Assembly (NCBI RefSeq): GCF_047663525.1
Contig: NC_092593.1
Span: forward strand, 21,672,001-21,736,000
Direction of reading: 5' to 3'
Source of the DNA: Anas platyrhynchos
Taxonomy: Eukaryota; Chordata; Aves; Anseriformes; Anatidae
DNA: 64,000 bases
The notes below the pieces were generated by a model. That model was given only the letters and a program-made list of their open reading frames with translations, searched no databases and was not told the origin of the DNA. Position 1 is the stretch's first letter. Each line of letters starts with the position of its first letter. Both the position numbers and the translations under genes were made by a program. Below are positions 35,601 through 50,600 of this stretch, in pieces.

Positions 35601-38600
35601 AACAAACAAAACACAAAACAACAACAACACATACTACTCATTTGTACCTGTTTCAAAGCATTGTTGATATTTAAAATAAAAACTGATAATTACCTTTGAA
35701 TATCCATGCAAAATACTTTGGTTATTAACACAAATTTAAGAGTTTTTGCAATATTTCACAAAACGACAGTTCCAAATATTTGCTAATTTAATTTATTTAG
35801 CATTCATTTTCCCAGGTAAAATATTAAAGTCTCACAAGTCACTTCAAAGTGTGCTCTGCTTTACTCTTTCCTCTCTGGTTTCCTCTGCTTTACTGATTCG
35901 TCTATACTACTCCATTTATTTTTCTTATTTCATGAAATTAGAAGCTCATCTCCACATCGTTATATTAATTTTCACAGAATTTTCCACCGTCGTACTTGAA
36001 CATACTTTAACGTCAAACACTAATGACAATTTCAAAGAAATTCTTGGGTTAAAGATTTTAGAGATGTTGCATGTATTTATTAAACAAAACAAAACAAATA
36101 CCTGCTATCCAGCGAACCTCTTAGATTTTCTTTTTCTTGTTTCTTGCCCTTGCCCCCAGATTTCCGCAATCCACTAAAGTGGAAAACACAATTTTCATAT
36201 AGGGTTTACATTTACATAATGCAACATTTTTATCAGCAAACAAGTTTTCATATTAACCAGAAGCCACACTTGTATTGCTACACAGATCTTGATTTTATAG
36301 ATTACACAAGCAATTAAAAAAGTATTGTCATGCAAATTTTATCTAAAAAATCATGTTAGAATTCTGGAAATTCCTTTCAAAAACATAAATAACCAACATA
36401 AGTATAGAAAATGCCAAAGAAACTTAACATCTAGTGTATACAACCAAGAGGAAGAACAGAATTTTATTGCTATGTGCATACGTAGAGTGACTTGAACTAA
36501 GTTATTACCTTGACTCTGTATGTGTGTGTAATAAGTCATTTTTATGAGATATATTATGATTTATTTGTTGTAGTACTAATCTCAGTCTTTTTATGTTAAC
36601 TGGCATCAACAAGCTTTCTAACTGGTTCAGAAGGAGCATGACTTGTGGTAAAATTTAGCAATTCTCTCAAATCCCCAGAGTTCAGTCACTACTTCCAAGG
36701 AGCAGTAGAGTAAGCAGCTACTGTAGACAAACCTTACGTAATGACACCTTTATTGTAGAAGGAATCAAGGCAAGACAGGCATCTATTTCAGACTGTAAAG
36801 CCAGCAGGACATAGCACTGAAGTCTCCAAAAAACATTTTGGCATGAAACTACACATGGATTTGCAAATTTAAGAATAAAACACCATTAACTCCTAGAGAA
36901 ATCCTGTACTTGGATAAAAACTGAAAAACCACAAGAAATTCTTTGAGGGAAAAAATATAGGCAAATAAAATGAAAGCATGTTAGAAACATGAATGTAACA
37001 CTACAGTTTCAAGATGAAAACACTGTCCAATGATGTTGCTATCAAGCAGCATTACAGGATTTTCTCAGCGGTTTGTATTCACAAAACATGATATTCTCCA
37101 AAAGCAACACTGGAAACCATTTATTTCCAAACGTACACAAAATCTTACCCAAAATCTGGAAATCGCCTCTTGGACTTCCCTGATGATGTTCCTTCATTTG
37201 TTTCTGTTTTGTCTTCATTTTTCTTTTCTTCTGCTTTTCAGAGAGGGGTAAAAAATAAAAATGTTATTCTAAAACTACTTGCAAGTTTCACATACTTATG
37301 AAGATGCTTCTAAGATCCTAAAACCTAAGTAACAAAGTATTTACAACATTTAATTGTTGTTTATTATGCTTCAAGCGTTATAAAATATTCCTTTTGCATT
37401 TTTCCCCCTCACCCTGGTTTAGTAGCTTGTCAAGGCTAGCTCCTTGCAACTTGGGCTATGTATGCATGCTGCTAGCTACAGAAAGGATACCTGACCAGCA
37501 CGATAGCCAGAACCTGGAGAGCAGACAGATCCTAACAAGCTGAGTTTCTTGGAAAACAAGCTGTGCATACTGTAAAGAGATAACCATGACTTTGAAGCTC
37601 CTCCAAGACTGTGATATTTATAGAACTGGAATACAACCTACTAGGATCTAATTTTTCACCAGAGGGAGCAGGTTCAATTCTAACTACTCAATTATTAAGT
37701 GAAATGAAGTGACAAACTTAAGTGTAATACTACTTCCTCCCATGGATTTTGACAGATTATTCCAAGTCCTGAATGTTCTTCCTTTTAAGCTCTCAGATTA
37801 ATAGATTTTTTTTTAAACAACTGACATTTTTCATAATTATGCTGCCTATGAGATGGATAAAGTATAGTTTTTGTGAGACAATATAAGTTTTAAGTTCTGT
37901 CTTCCATTAAAAAAAAGAAAAACACACCTGAAAAAAAACCACATGAAAAACATAGAAAGTAATGCACGTATATGCCTTCCTGGGTCATAAAAAAAATAAA
38001 AAAATTAGGTCTCCTACACAAAATCAATAGCAACTTCTCTTCACATCCAACAGCTAATAATTCTTCTTGAAACTTATAATGGTTACCTTAAAGTTCACAT
38101 GCTGAATGGCCAGGATTTTTTTTTTCTTCTCTATTCAATAGTTTCTTACCAACAACAGAACTTTTTCTATTTAGTTAACCTCTCTCTCTAAACATGCAAC
38201 ATCCAAAAATTTATAAATGCCAGTTAAATTGGTTATTTTTCCTGTCAACTTCAATATAAAAACAGAAGAATTAATCCGTAAAATGTTTTTATATTGAACA
38301 TGTGTAACCACTACTCTTCTCCAGAGGTAATATTTTAAGAAAAGAGGTAATTTCTAAAGTGAAATACAATAGGTTAAAATACAGACTGATATATAAATGG
38401 AGGAGAAGATAATAGAAAGGGGTATTTCAATGAAACATTAGGTAGACATTTAAATAGTGTTAGAAAGCAACAATCTGGCAGAAAGTAGCATTTAGTGTCA
38501 TCTTACGTACAAAGAACTTTCAATACTAACCCTCATCCCTGATGTACTGCATTAATTAGCTTTTCCAGGGACTCTGCCAATTTTGAGAAAATGTTTACAA

Positions 38601-41600
38601 TGCCTTGGCCATCACAATTAAATTTATGCCCCGTGACTACACATAATTATGGTTAAGTAAAAAAGAAAGCAAAATCACATATCAGGTACGTGCTTTGAGA
38701 AGACTTTTTTTATTATTTTATTTTATAAAAAACAGAAGCTAGCATAGAGGCTATTTCTAATTCTAATTAAGACTTTACAGAGGTATAGAATGAGGAAAGT
38801 ATAACAGATCCTGTTGTTATTAAAAGAAAGGGTATTTATTTAAGATATTAAAAGAAAGGTTTTGCCTGAGCTGTATTGAAAAGACAGCAATTATAATCTG
38901 CATTTATAACCTGTCCTAGCTGACTGAAGTAAAACATAAAGCATTTTAAATGTTATCTGATCCCTTTTTCAATTATTTATGACAAAAAAGTCAAATATTT
39001 CTATTAAATAGTGATGAGTAGTGACTAAGCTGATCACAGCCTCTTTCATCTCTTCCTGGTGAGAAACAAGAGGACAAGATGAACAACGCAGTGATTCTCA
39101 CAAAGTTGAAAATCAAATGTAGACATCAGGATCACATGTGGAAATGCAAAGCCAGCATTTATTTTTTTTTGGAATTGGTAATCTGTCAAACCTACTATCA
39201 GAGACATTGCCACTTAAGATGCTAGTGTTTTGCAGAAATACGTTAGGACCTTCATTGATTATCCCCAGTCTGTGACTGAGCTCACCTCTTGCTTATGTCA
39301 AAGCAACCATTTAGAGTCTAGATTTACAGGTTTGAGCTACCATATCTGTTAGCTGTCTTATATCTATTCCTTTCTGGAGCTGTTTAATTGAAATAGCATT
39401 TATTCCATAGGCACCTTTTAGAAAAGACTTCAAAAATGTGAAGTCGTCTGTCTTCTTGAAATACCAAAATATTCTTAAAAAGGAACTTTCAGTTACAATC
39501 TTTGAAACACTTTGCTTTCCTTTTCTCATGCAATAAATATGTAATCCACCTGCTATGCAATCATGACTGCTAACCCTAGAAGAAAAAAAGACCTTTTTCC
39601 TACAGCAGTGTACATAAAAATACATGTTTGTAGATTGTTGAAATTTATATTTTAGTTTAGGCTACTCTGATACTTGAAATTTTCAGAGTGATAATCAGAA
39701 AACAATACAAATATTAGTCAAGATTCTTGAATACCTTTAAGAAATGAGGCTTATAGCAAGTATTCTAAGGATAAGACCCAGATAAAGAATTTCAGTAGCC
39801 AAAGCAATAAAACTGTTCCCATGAAAAAATGAGACAGATTTTTTTTAAACTTGAAGAGTTCATTAATGCCGGGCTAGTATTTTCTGGAAATTTAAATATT
39901 CAAAACAATATTACTTTCTGTCTATACAAAGAATAGTACCTTGATGTTGCTTGATAAATCTGTATATAAAAATAGACTAAAAATTAAATTCTAAACCTTA
40001 GTGAAAATGTGGGAAACTTTTGAGATCTGAATGGATGCCAGTCAGAACATCTTTCCAAGCATGACAGGAGTAAGTCTTAAATCAGATTTCCAGACATTTG
40101 GGGGGTTTTGCTCCCAGCCTTTTTCATCAATGTATATTTGACTCAGTAGAGCTACTGACTATTCTTTCACAAACATCTTTTCAAACACAGATGACATTAC
40201 TTCTCTAGCGTCTTGGCAGAGAGGTCAGGTATGTAGCTCCATTTCCAAAGCTGCAATTTGCTATCAACTGATATTCTTCTCAAGGAAGAGGAACTGACTA
40301 GACAGCAAATGCAAGCCACAGTAAAATTCATACCGCAGGTAGAGCTGACAACAGAAAGTTATCTGCTTTATGTTCGCATTGGAGGGCTTAAGCATGACAT
40401 TACTTGTAAGCAAGCACAGTTTTAATTTCAAGGGTGTTCAAAACTTGCAAATTTTGCCCTCAAGGCCCTGGTTTGTTTCATTTTTACAAATCATCCGGGT
40501 TTGAGTCCCAGAAATGGCAGTCTTCCCCATATAATTACTGTCATTAGCACTTTTTCCTCTTTTGAGCCATTTTAAGCACTTTGTTCATTTTACTACATCT
40601 AACGCCAACTCACCTAAAAATATAATGCAATGCACTTGTATACATTTTTGCTACCTTCAGACTTTCCTGAAGAGTTAACAGTTGGTTTCAAGAACAGGTA
40701 ATTAGTAGTCAGTTCCTTTTCTAGCAAAGTATCTTATTGTTTAATAATAATTTTAAATCTAAAACCATAATATTTTAACTCCAAAGGATTAAAATAATAA
40801 TAAAACTTCAGATCTTACCCTTGGCCTCTTTTCCTTTCCCTTTTACTTCTCTTTGCTTCATATTCTTGGTATGCCCTTGAGGAGAATTTGGAGCCATCTC
40901 TTCAGGAGGAGGTGAATGAGTGGTGGTTGTACTGTTTTCGTTGTTTGGTTTGTGTACTGGAGAAGAGTGTGTGGAAGCAGAAGGGCTTGACTCTAAAGGA
41001 CTTTCTGTGCTTTCTCTTTGTTCAGGCTTTTCACTTTTTCGATTTATGTCATCCAAGTGAGGCAGAGTTAATTTTTCACTTATTTCCAAGGTCTTAGTTA
41101 TGTACGCAGTGGAAGCTTCTCTGTTGAGAACAGGATCTTCTGAATCCTCATCCTTCAACAAATTTTAAAGTCATTTTATAAGCATGATATATAAATCATT
41201 TCAAATCTGATCTTTTACCAGGATGTAAGGATGTGTTATGTTACATGCAAACTTGCTCAGTTCAGAAAATACCAAACAGTTAAAATTTTAACTTAATCAT
41301 TTGCACATATCATCTGAATCACACAAGGCTGATTTTACAGGCTTTCCCTTGTCCAGACTATACAGAATCATAGAATCACATCCTAATTAATCATCATCAT
41401 CTGGACAACTTAGAAAAATTCTGGTAAATCTTGGCTATTCCAATTAAATTGCAACCACTTTTTAAAATTGTTTCAAACCAAGTAGTTCAATCTTCTACCT
41501 CTGAGACAGGCTTTCTGTTACATAACTCATTTCTTCAACTGTTTTCTCCCCTCACATCTTTCATCAAAAATCACATTTCTTGTTTTCACATTAGAAACTC

Positions 41601-44600
41601 TACAAGACTGTGTATGCTCATGAACCAGTATCAACCAGAAAAATCTTATCTTTTTCTTGCTCTGCTAAAGAAGGCTAATTGCTGATGTCCAGAATCTACT
41701 TCAAATAGAATTTCACGGGTTATAACACCCGACATGAGGATAATGATTTAATCATGACAGTAATACATTATGTTGATAACACTTGTCATGGAACAGGGCC
41801 ATATCAAGGAAGAACACAGATATGGACCTTACCATCAACTTACGTTAGAGGAAATTAGAATAGAAGCATACCACAAGTTAACTTTACTTGTTTTCTATAT
41901 CGCTACCAGAAAAATGAACAGGAAAAAAAAAAAAACAGCTAGAGATCTTAAGAGCTATCAATGGTATATTCACTGGTCTATCATAATACCAACTAATATC
42001 CTAGAAAAAGGTTTATGAATTCTAACTCCCAGCTTTCTCAAATAGAGTTAGACTGCTGCTATATACTTTCATGAAAATACAAAGGCAATAAAATCAAGTA
42101 TTGAAAGCTCATGAAATTGCAAAAAAGTTCAAGTTTAAATTAAACAAAGGAGTCAAAAGAAAAAAGAAAAAAAAAAAGGCAATGTTGAAAGTTAAGTAAT
42201 GCACAAGATTTGAATTAGCTAATTTCCAGGGAATTCCACCTCTAGAACAGGGAACAAGGTGTATGTGGACATATGGAGAGGAGCATAGCACAGCTACAGT
42301 GAAACTGAGAAGCATTCAATAGGAATTCTACTCAGATGCCTTTTTCCTCATAATGCTAAGAAAAGCTCTGGGAACTTTGGAATTTAAAGATAGGCTAATT
42401 GTGATCCAGCAGCCACTTATCTGAAGTCATTAATCAATATTTTTTTTCCTCTACAACTACCTCAACTCAGTTGATTGAAGTTATAGTATTCTATAAAGGA
42501 AAGATCTAAGAAGGATGATGCCACCAATGCAAACTTCTCAGAGAAGTTCTATATCTATACAGTTATGAATGAAAAAAACATGCTGAGAATAGTCAACCTT
42601 TGTACAAGTATGAATAGAAACAGGGGAAGCAGGTAACCACTGTTAGATTGCATCATTGGCAATATAAGTCTAGACAGAAGGAGTAAAGTTAATGCAACAA
42701 ATGGGCTAGAACGTTTGACTGCTATGTTTTGTTGTAGACAAGTGATTATTTATGGAATAATGAAACATTTCAGAAATGCTTAGTTTTTTGAAGAATATTG
42801 GTAACTAACTTGTTTCAGATGAAGAAATTACAAGATAGAAAAGCATGTTCCACATGCTTATGATTACATTTGTGAACCTGAATAGGGCTTTCCACTTGGT
42901 ACAGCATACAAATCTGATGCTTTGGCACAATCTGAATGAAGCATGGGCAACACTTAAAATTGTGAATACAGATAAAACTAAATATACATTCAGGCTTTTG
43001 AACGCCGAATTATTTACTCATATCAGTACCTGTAGATTTGCAGCCTGTTGTCCAGCACCAAGAGATTCTTTCAGCTTTGATCGAGAAGGCGGCTGGCGTT
43101 TTACTTTCAAAGCAAGCTGAGCTTTTGCTTTGTGGGCACTGGTGTCTAACCTGGGAGTATCCCCAACAAAAGCATCAAAATCTGCAACAAATATGTACTC
43201 CTTTAAAAAAATATTAGGTGAGTTCTCCAACCCACATTCCAGAAGAATATTCAGATGCTAAATCAGAATTATTCCACCAACTAATCATCACTATATGACA
43301 ATCCAGTTTATACGATACTACAATATTTCAACATATATTGATAACAACTGCTAATTTGAATTAAATTTCCACCTTTTTTTTTTTAAAACCAATAATTTGT
43401 ATTATGGCTTTAATACTCAATTTGATTCTCAAAATTATGAGATTTTTTTATGCCCAAAATACACTTTCCTATCTTTATTTTTTAAGACAGAGATCCTTTA
43501 TGAAGTCCATGAGCATCAACCGTGTCTTTTAAAGCGATACTTCTTATGTGAACCACCACCTGATACTTGATAACAAGCTGGCATAATATCACTATCAGAC
43601 TTAAAAATATATTAAAAAATCATAGCAAGTTTTGGTGTAAATCACAGTTTGTGAATGTGACTTCAGCTGATGTATCTCCAGTCTCATTAATGTTACTGAT
43701 TTTGCTAATACAGAACCTGAGGAAAAGTAAAGAAGTTACTTCTCCATCTATCTCCTTCCCCACAGCATATAATAAATATGATGAGGAACTTAAAATAAAA
43801 ATATCCATACTGTTTCAGTCCAACCATTTATCTAGTGGGTAAGAAATAACACTTAACTAAAAAAAAATAAAAAGGAAAAAAAAAATGCCACACGCATTAA
43901 CACTTTCTAACTTCTGTAAAAAGTAAATCAAAGATTCTGTACCTACTTACCAGAAATTAACATCTCTGAAGAATTCGGTCTTTCCTCTATGGATTCTGTT
44001 TCTTTTTCATTTTCTTCTCTTATCTTTGACTGCTCATTATGCTGGCCTGCATTTTGACAGACATCTTCCAATAAACTGCTGCCTCCAAACATATATGGCA
44101 TTCTTTCATACACTTTTAGTTTATTTTCAAGCTCTGTAATCTGCAAGAATTAATATTTAGAAGCAAGGTAGAAATAAACTTTCGCATTCTCAGGTAGTTC
44201 TAAATATAATACTGCGTTACCTTTTCCTGATATATTTTCAGCTGTTCCGCATACTGCTGATCTCTTTCTTCAAGTACCCTTGAATGATCCTCCTCTTTCT
44301 TCATAAATTCTATTTCTCTGGTGAAAGAAATACATATATATATGAAACACTAATATGCAGAAATATAGAAAACTATAGAAGATATACACAGTTACTAAAA
44401 AGTTTTCTGTTAGTAAGCATTTTGAAAAATCTGCAATGTGTAACTATTACTCATTAATCTTTTAATGTCACAAAACAGTCCACGTATTTATATTTATGTT
44501 CTTCAGAAAAAAATATCAATTATGATGCTGTAATTCACTCTGGGCTAAAAGAAGGATATATTACAACACCTTCTAAAAGTTTCATCTATTTCTCTACCTT

Positions 44601-47600
44601 TAAAAAGTTCCAAGCAAATTGTGTATACATTCAAAATATCAAACATATACAGAACTCTAATCATCAGATCTTACTCACTTCCATAAAGATACACACATAC
44701 TGCCTATTGCTGTGAAAATAGTCTTTTGCTTCCATAAGCTATGTTAGATTTTTTTTTTTTGTAAAAGAAAATAATATTTTAAGTTTCTACTTGATTCATC
44801 CTAAAGAAATTGCAATGATTTGTTTTACAAAACAATGGAACAATGATTACCAGAAGGAAATAAAAACAAAAATAAAGGCTACTTTTTCCTGCAAGATAGA
44901 CAGAATAATGTACAAAAAGATAAAATAGGTGTAGAACATCTAAACAACATGCAGAAGCTTCAAGGACAGTCAGAGTAGTAACGGGAATTCACTGAACAGC
45001 AAGGAAATGAGAACTAGCATGTTAGCACTTTTGAACTTCCATGTGTATAAGCTTGAGAGGAGAGTAGAAAGGAGACTGAACAGCATAAAAATGCACTGTA
45101 GAAAGTAATCATTCTGGATGTGGACTTGGAGCAGAAAATTCTGACTGTCTGAAAATAAGTAGCAAGTAGAGAAATTGGGACTGGAGAATTATATATTTAT
45201 TGTAATAACTAAAAGCAACAGTAGCATTCTATATTATCAAGATGCTTCTATAACTATTGTGCCATTTAGATAAGAGCAAAGAAGGTGAAACAAGTAGACA
45301 ACTGCATGACACAGTATTCAAGTCTTACATTAGTGTATCTAATAAGAAACAGTATCTCTACCTAAAAAAAACCACAACTGTCATTGGATTGAAAACACTG
45401 CTATCACGATGTGATTTTGAAGAGTTAGACACATATTCCAAACTCCTATTTTTTTGCAGAATTCTGTTTTCTGCCCCCACAAAACACAGCTCCTTGCTAA
45501 GATGGAATCAAAAGTGTCTGGCTCTTACCTAAACAACTTGCTGGACTGAGTAATATATATTTTTTGATAATTTAAACACACAAAATCTATCAGAATATTT
45601 TTAAAGGGACAGTACCAGATAGTATACTGAGTAATAAAAAGGCTTTCATTAAGGATTACTAACCATAAATCCAAGCACATACAATCTTAATAGCTTGCTT
45701 GGGGAAGAGAGAAATACATTTTTAGGGTGGTATCCCAAAGCCTTTTTCTGAGACTATCCCTTGCTCTTCCTGGTTTCCTCTCTCATATACCTTCATATGG
45801 TCTCACCTTTTCAACAAATGAAGACACTGTTGTACAGAATTAAGCAGCAAACAAAATCAATTCAACTTATGTCCCATAATTCAGTACAGTGAGACAGAAT
45901 TCCAAGGAGAAATATACAATCAGAATCACATTGTTAAAGCTATTAAAAAAAATAAAAAATCACAAGCACGGTAATTGCTAAAATCACGAATACTAGGTCA
46001 CTGGACAGTAACAAAAAAACATTTTATATCCTTTTGATGCCTACCCAGTCTGTAACATTAAGGTTGGTCAAAGCTAGATGAGTGTTTTCACAAACAGTAA
46101 AAGGTACTGCCAAGTATTTCGTGTCAAATTTCAACATAGCTCTCTCAAAAGTACAGATGCATTACAGTTTCTCATCTAGGTTCTTTTAAGTATTTGTTAT
46201 TAAAGTATTACTTTTCCTAAGCTTAAAATCAAAAGCAGCAGCAAAATTTTTGAAGAACCTTTCCAGAATTTGACTTAAGGTATGGAAGAATTCAGCATGC
46301 ACAGGCCACTGCTTCCCTAAACTCCGTCAAACGGAAAAGAGTGTGTTAAGCAAATCACAACTCTACATATTGTTGTCAATCTTCCCCCCATAATGTACAA
46401 AATACAGAAGCAAGAAACAGAGTTACTTACTTTTGTTGGTAATCTTTGAGCAATTTCTTGGCCTTGTTATATTTCTTTTCAAGGGCATCATATTGCTCTT
46501 GAGTTTCTTTAAGATGCTCATTCACCGTTTTGCATAAACTCTGAGCTTCCAACCAGTAAGTCTCTAACTTTTTAATTTTCTCTTTGTTTTCCTCTAAGTT
46601 TTGCTGAAGTTGGGTTCGATTTAATTTCCATTCATTTTTTTCTGCTTCAACAATTTTTAACTGAAAAGATTAAGATGTAAGAAATTAATGTAAACTAAAT
46701 GATGAAATAAAAAGTACATGTTTAGTAGAGAATAGCTAAAAACAATTACATGCTTATCAGTAATATTAAAACAAGACACCAAACTTCTGAAGAAATTGTA
46801 TCAACTCTTCCAATGCTTGCTAATACAAGTAAGTTTTAGAACTCAGTCTCAGGGGTCTTTTATTACTTCCTTATTAGTATTGCTTCCTTTTAAAAGAGAA
46901 ATAATGAATAAAATCTTTGTCTCTTACATTGACTTGTTAAATACCTTGCCATCTCTAAATACCTCTGGAGAGACCTATTTTGACACAGTATTGAGCCAGT
47001 CTTTGTTTCCTGTTAACCTTTCGATTTGCCTTAGACTTTATACCTATAAACAGCTTTTAAGCAAAAGAATGCAAATCTGTGCACAGAGATGCTACCAATC
47101 ACATAAAGAAAATATACAGAAATTATAGCTTTTTTTTTTTTCTGCTAAAGAAATAGGCAGGATTATCTGATTAAGACAGCTTTTTCCTCCTCTTTACTAT
47201 TTGCTGATACAAGCTTCCAAGACTCTGTAATGGAAATGTACAGAGTTAGAATGAAAGGATTCCTTAAACTCACTCAAAGCACAAGAGCACAAAATCAAAA
47301 GGAAGACTGGATTCCATATATATGTTTCTTCTAGTTAACTTTAGCAAGTGTGACGGTTAAACACTGTGTTCTTTTTTAAAATATTACAGGAAGTTTTGTC
47401 CCTTTGGTTTAAAAATACCCTAGTCATGTTGAAACTTTACAATTTAAAAGAACGGAGATATTGTCCCTTAAAACAAACAAACAAAAGAACAATAAACACA
47501 AACAACAAAATACATGCTCATTAGACTAGCTAGGGTTATCCGACTGCTAGCTAAGGAAGCCTCTACCTTGTAGCAGTGTCCTCAGCACACAAAACAAATT

Positions 47601-50600
47601 CATTTACCATTAATAGGTGGATTGTTCTGTAGAAAACTGAAAGCATCTAAAATTCTCTAAACTTTCCAAAACAGCTCCTTCCGAACACAGATTCCACATG
47701 TCAAAATGCCATTTCTATAAGTACGCTAACTTGAATTAGAATAAACACTGCTTTTTAAAAATCTCTGCTTGTCTCACTTAACACAGAGTACTTACAGCCT
47801 AAGGCCTAAAACAGATCACTGTCTTCTGCTTTCAGCTTAGTACTGGTAAAACTAGCAGTTAGAAATACTAACAATAATTATTAATAAATAAAAATATCAA
47901 CAGTTAATAATAAAGTATTTGAAAACTTACCTTCTCCTTCAATTGATTCACTTCAGCTACTGTTACTGCATGTTTTAACTGTAGCTGAAATATACAAAAA
48001 GAAATTCATGAGATTACACACAAAACAGCACTCAAAATGCTTATTTTTAGTATTTGTCTGATCTCCTTCTTCCTCAAACCATTTTCATAGTAGCATGAAG
48101 TCAACTTAATTATTTGTCAATTACAGGAGAAGCAATCAGGAGCTTTAATTTTAAATAAATACAAGTTAAACTACAAGATCACCTAGAGTTAAAAATATTT
48201 TTTTCTATACATTAAGAAAAGTGAGGAGGTTAAAATAATGTTTCAATGTGCCAGGAAAATTAAATGGCAGAAATGCACTTATGATGGCAACTTACACATA
48301 GAATCAAGTGAAACTGTAAAAGTACTAAACATATATATATTACATATCAGCACTTACAAATAAATGTACTGGCTTTGTTTTAAAATTAAGCTTTGTACTT
48401 CACAACACAAATCTTCACAGGATTATTATAGATGGATAAAGACCACATCTAAGCCAAACGTGTTAACGTTTAGTTAAACGATTAGTGTTTTTTGTTTGTT
48501 TGTTTGTTTTTTTGACAAACGTCAGTTGTTTCTTGTATTTTACTTTCTATCTGTAACCTTGGGTTTTTGTTTTTGATTTTTTTTTTTTTTTGGTAAAGCA
48601 TAGTGCACTGAACAAACATTAAAATAAATGAATCCATGACTTAAAATCCTTGATTATATTATGTTAGTAACAGTGTGGTAATGATTCTAGCTAGGAATCT
48701 AATTGCATCCCAAGTAAATATGACACTTTAAAAAATGCCATACCCTACTGCTATGCCACCCATCCAAGAAAATGTAAATGTTCTCCAGTGATCGACAGTC
48801 TGAAATTTCAAATTCCTCAACATCATCATCAATATTACCAAGAGAGCAAACTTAAGGAGGTCTGCAAATATTGATTCTTTATAAAAATAAGTATGAAAAA
48901 TAGTATCTGAAAGTTCCAAGCTAAGACTAAACAGTTTCTTTGCAGTATATTTTTCTCCCCCAGAGTGAAAATGACAGGGACTTAAACCTACCAAAAAAAC
49001 ACAGGCCCCTATATGCCAAGCAATGCACCAATTAAATCCCAGACTAAACTCCACAGCTCTGAATAAGACAAGTAAGCTCCTTTATAAACACACAGGGAAA
49101 AGGGAGGCTGATTTTCCAATTGTGTCAAGTTGAAACTCCAAAATGCAAATTCCAATGGGCCAAAGAAGAACCATGAGAAGCATCATATCTATTTAATGAA
49201 ATGTTCAGACACCACGAGTGAGGAGGTGGTCTTGCGTTCTAACTCCTGTTCCAGGAGGTGGGGTTTTTTTTGGGGGGTGGGGTTGGTAGAGGTTGTTGTT
49301 GTTGTTTAATTTAAAATCAAAGGATCATTTAATATACATCTAGGGAAGTTGCGATCAGAAAGTTACAGAAGACCTACATTTCAAGGGATATTTACAAGAG
49401 ATACTTATTGGTGTTTAGTGGGTAAACAAACACAAAACCACAATAAGGGGGACATGAACATTTCACAAAATTACACAATGTTCAAATGCTCCCTAGTGCA
49501 CCACAAAGACTAACAAATTGCTACTAATATACCTCTTTAAATTTAAGAAGAGACTGTGCTGAATCCATATCCAGAGGTAAACTGATGTCTTCATTTTCAG
49601 GAAGATCAAAAACTTCTACGGATTTTTCATGTAAATGTGATTCATATGTATCATCATCGTCATCATAATCATCGTCCTAAAACAAACACAAAAATCATGA
49701 CATCCAGTAGCACACACACACTTTACATTATGGTTGCAGCAGCAATATTAAGCAATATTAATAATATATAAGCACACAACCAAGGAATCACAGAATCACA
49801 GAATTTCTAGGTTGGAAGAGACCTCAAGATCATCGAGTCCAACCTCTGACCTAACACTAACAAGTCCTCCACTAAATCATATCGCTAAGTTCAACATCTA
49901 AACGTCTTTTAAAGACCTCCAGGGATGGTGACTCCACCACTTCCCTGGGCAGCCTGTTCCAATGCCTAAAAACCCTCTCGGTAAAGAAGTTCTTCCTAAC
50001 ATCCAACCTAAAACTCCCCTGGTGCAACTTTAGCCCATTCCCCCTTGTCCTGTCACCAGGCATGTGGGAGAACAGACCAACCCCCACCTCGCTACAGCCT
50101 CCTTTGAGGTACCTGTAGAGAGCAGTAAGGTTGCCCCTGAGCCTCCTTTTCTCCAGGCTGAACAAGCCCAGCTCCCTCAGCCGCTCCTCGTAGGACTTGT
50201 TCTCCAGACCCCGCACCAGCTTCGTTGCCCTTCTCTGGACTCACTCAAGCACCTCGATGTCCTTCTTGTAGTGAGGGAACCAAAACTAAACACAGTACTC
50301 GAGGTGCGGCCTCACCAGAGCCAAGTACAGGGGGAAAATGCAACAACTGCAAAACTTGTCAACTAGTTACTATTCCTTTTTAGTTTCTTCTATCAATGAT
50401 AATCTTTAAAGGTGACTTGCAAACATTTTCATCAAAATTCCACAAAACAGAGCTAAGTAGGCCATGGACAACACCAGTCACAGCTCATGCTTAAAAATAT
50501 CTTTTGGATTATTGATATGTCAGGAACAGCACATATTGATAACCTTATACCTATTCATGTATATAACATATAAAACAAACGTAATATACTGATAACACTA

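Noticed and set aside
35746..36177. 143-residue plus-strand frame
   Set aside because: It runs antisense across exon 14 and intron 14 of the neurabin-like gene, with no recognisable domain.
41364..41379. Separate CR1 insertion in intron 11
   Set aside because: Only the AGAATCATAGAATCAC tail-like octamers are visible, without any CR1 body, so it is mentioned only as a possible remnant.
49872..50216. 114-residue minus-strand protein
   Set aside because: It is the C-terminal end of the CR1 LINE reverse transcriptase, not a host gene.
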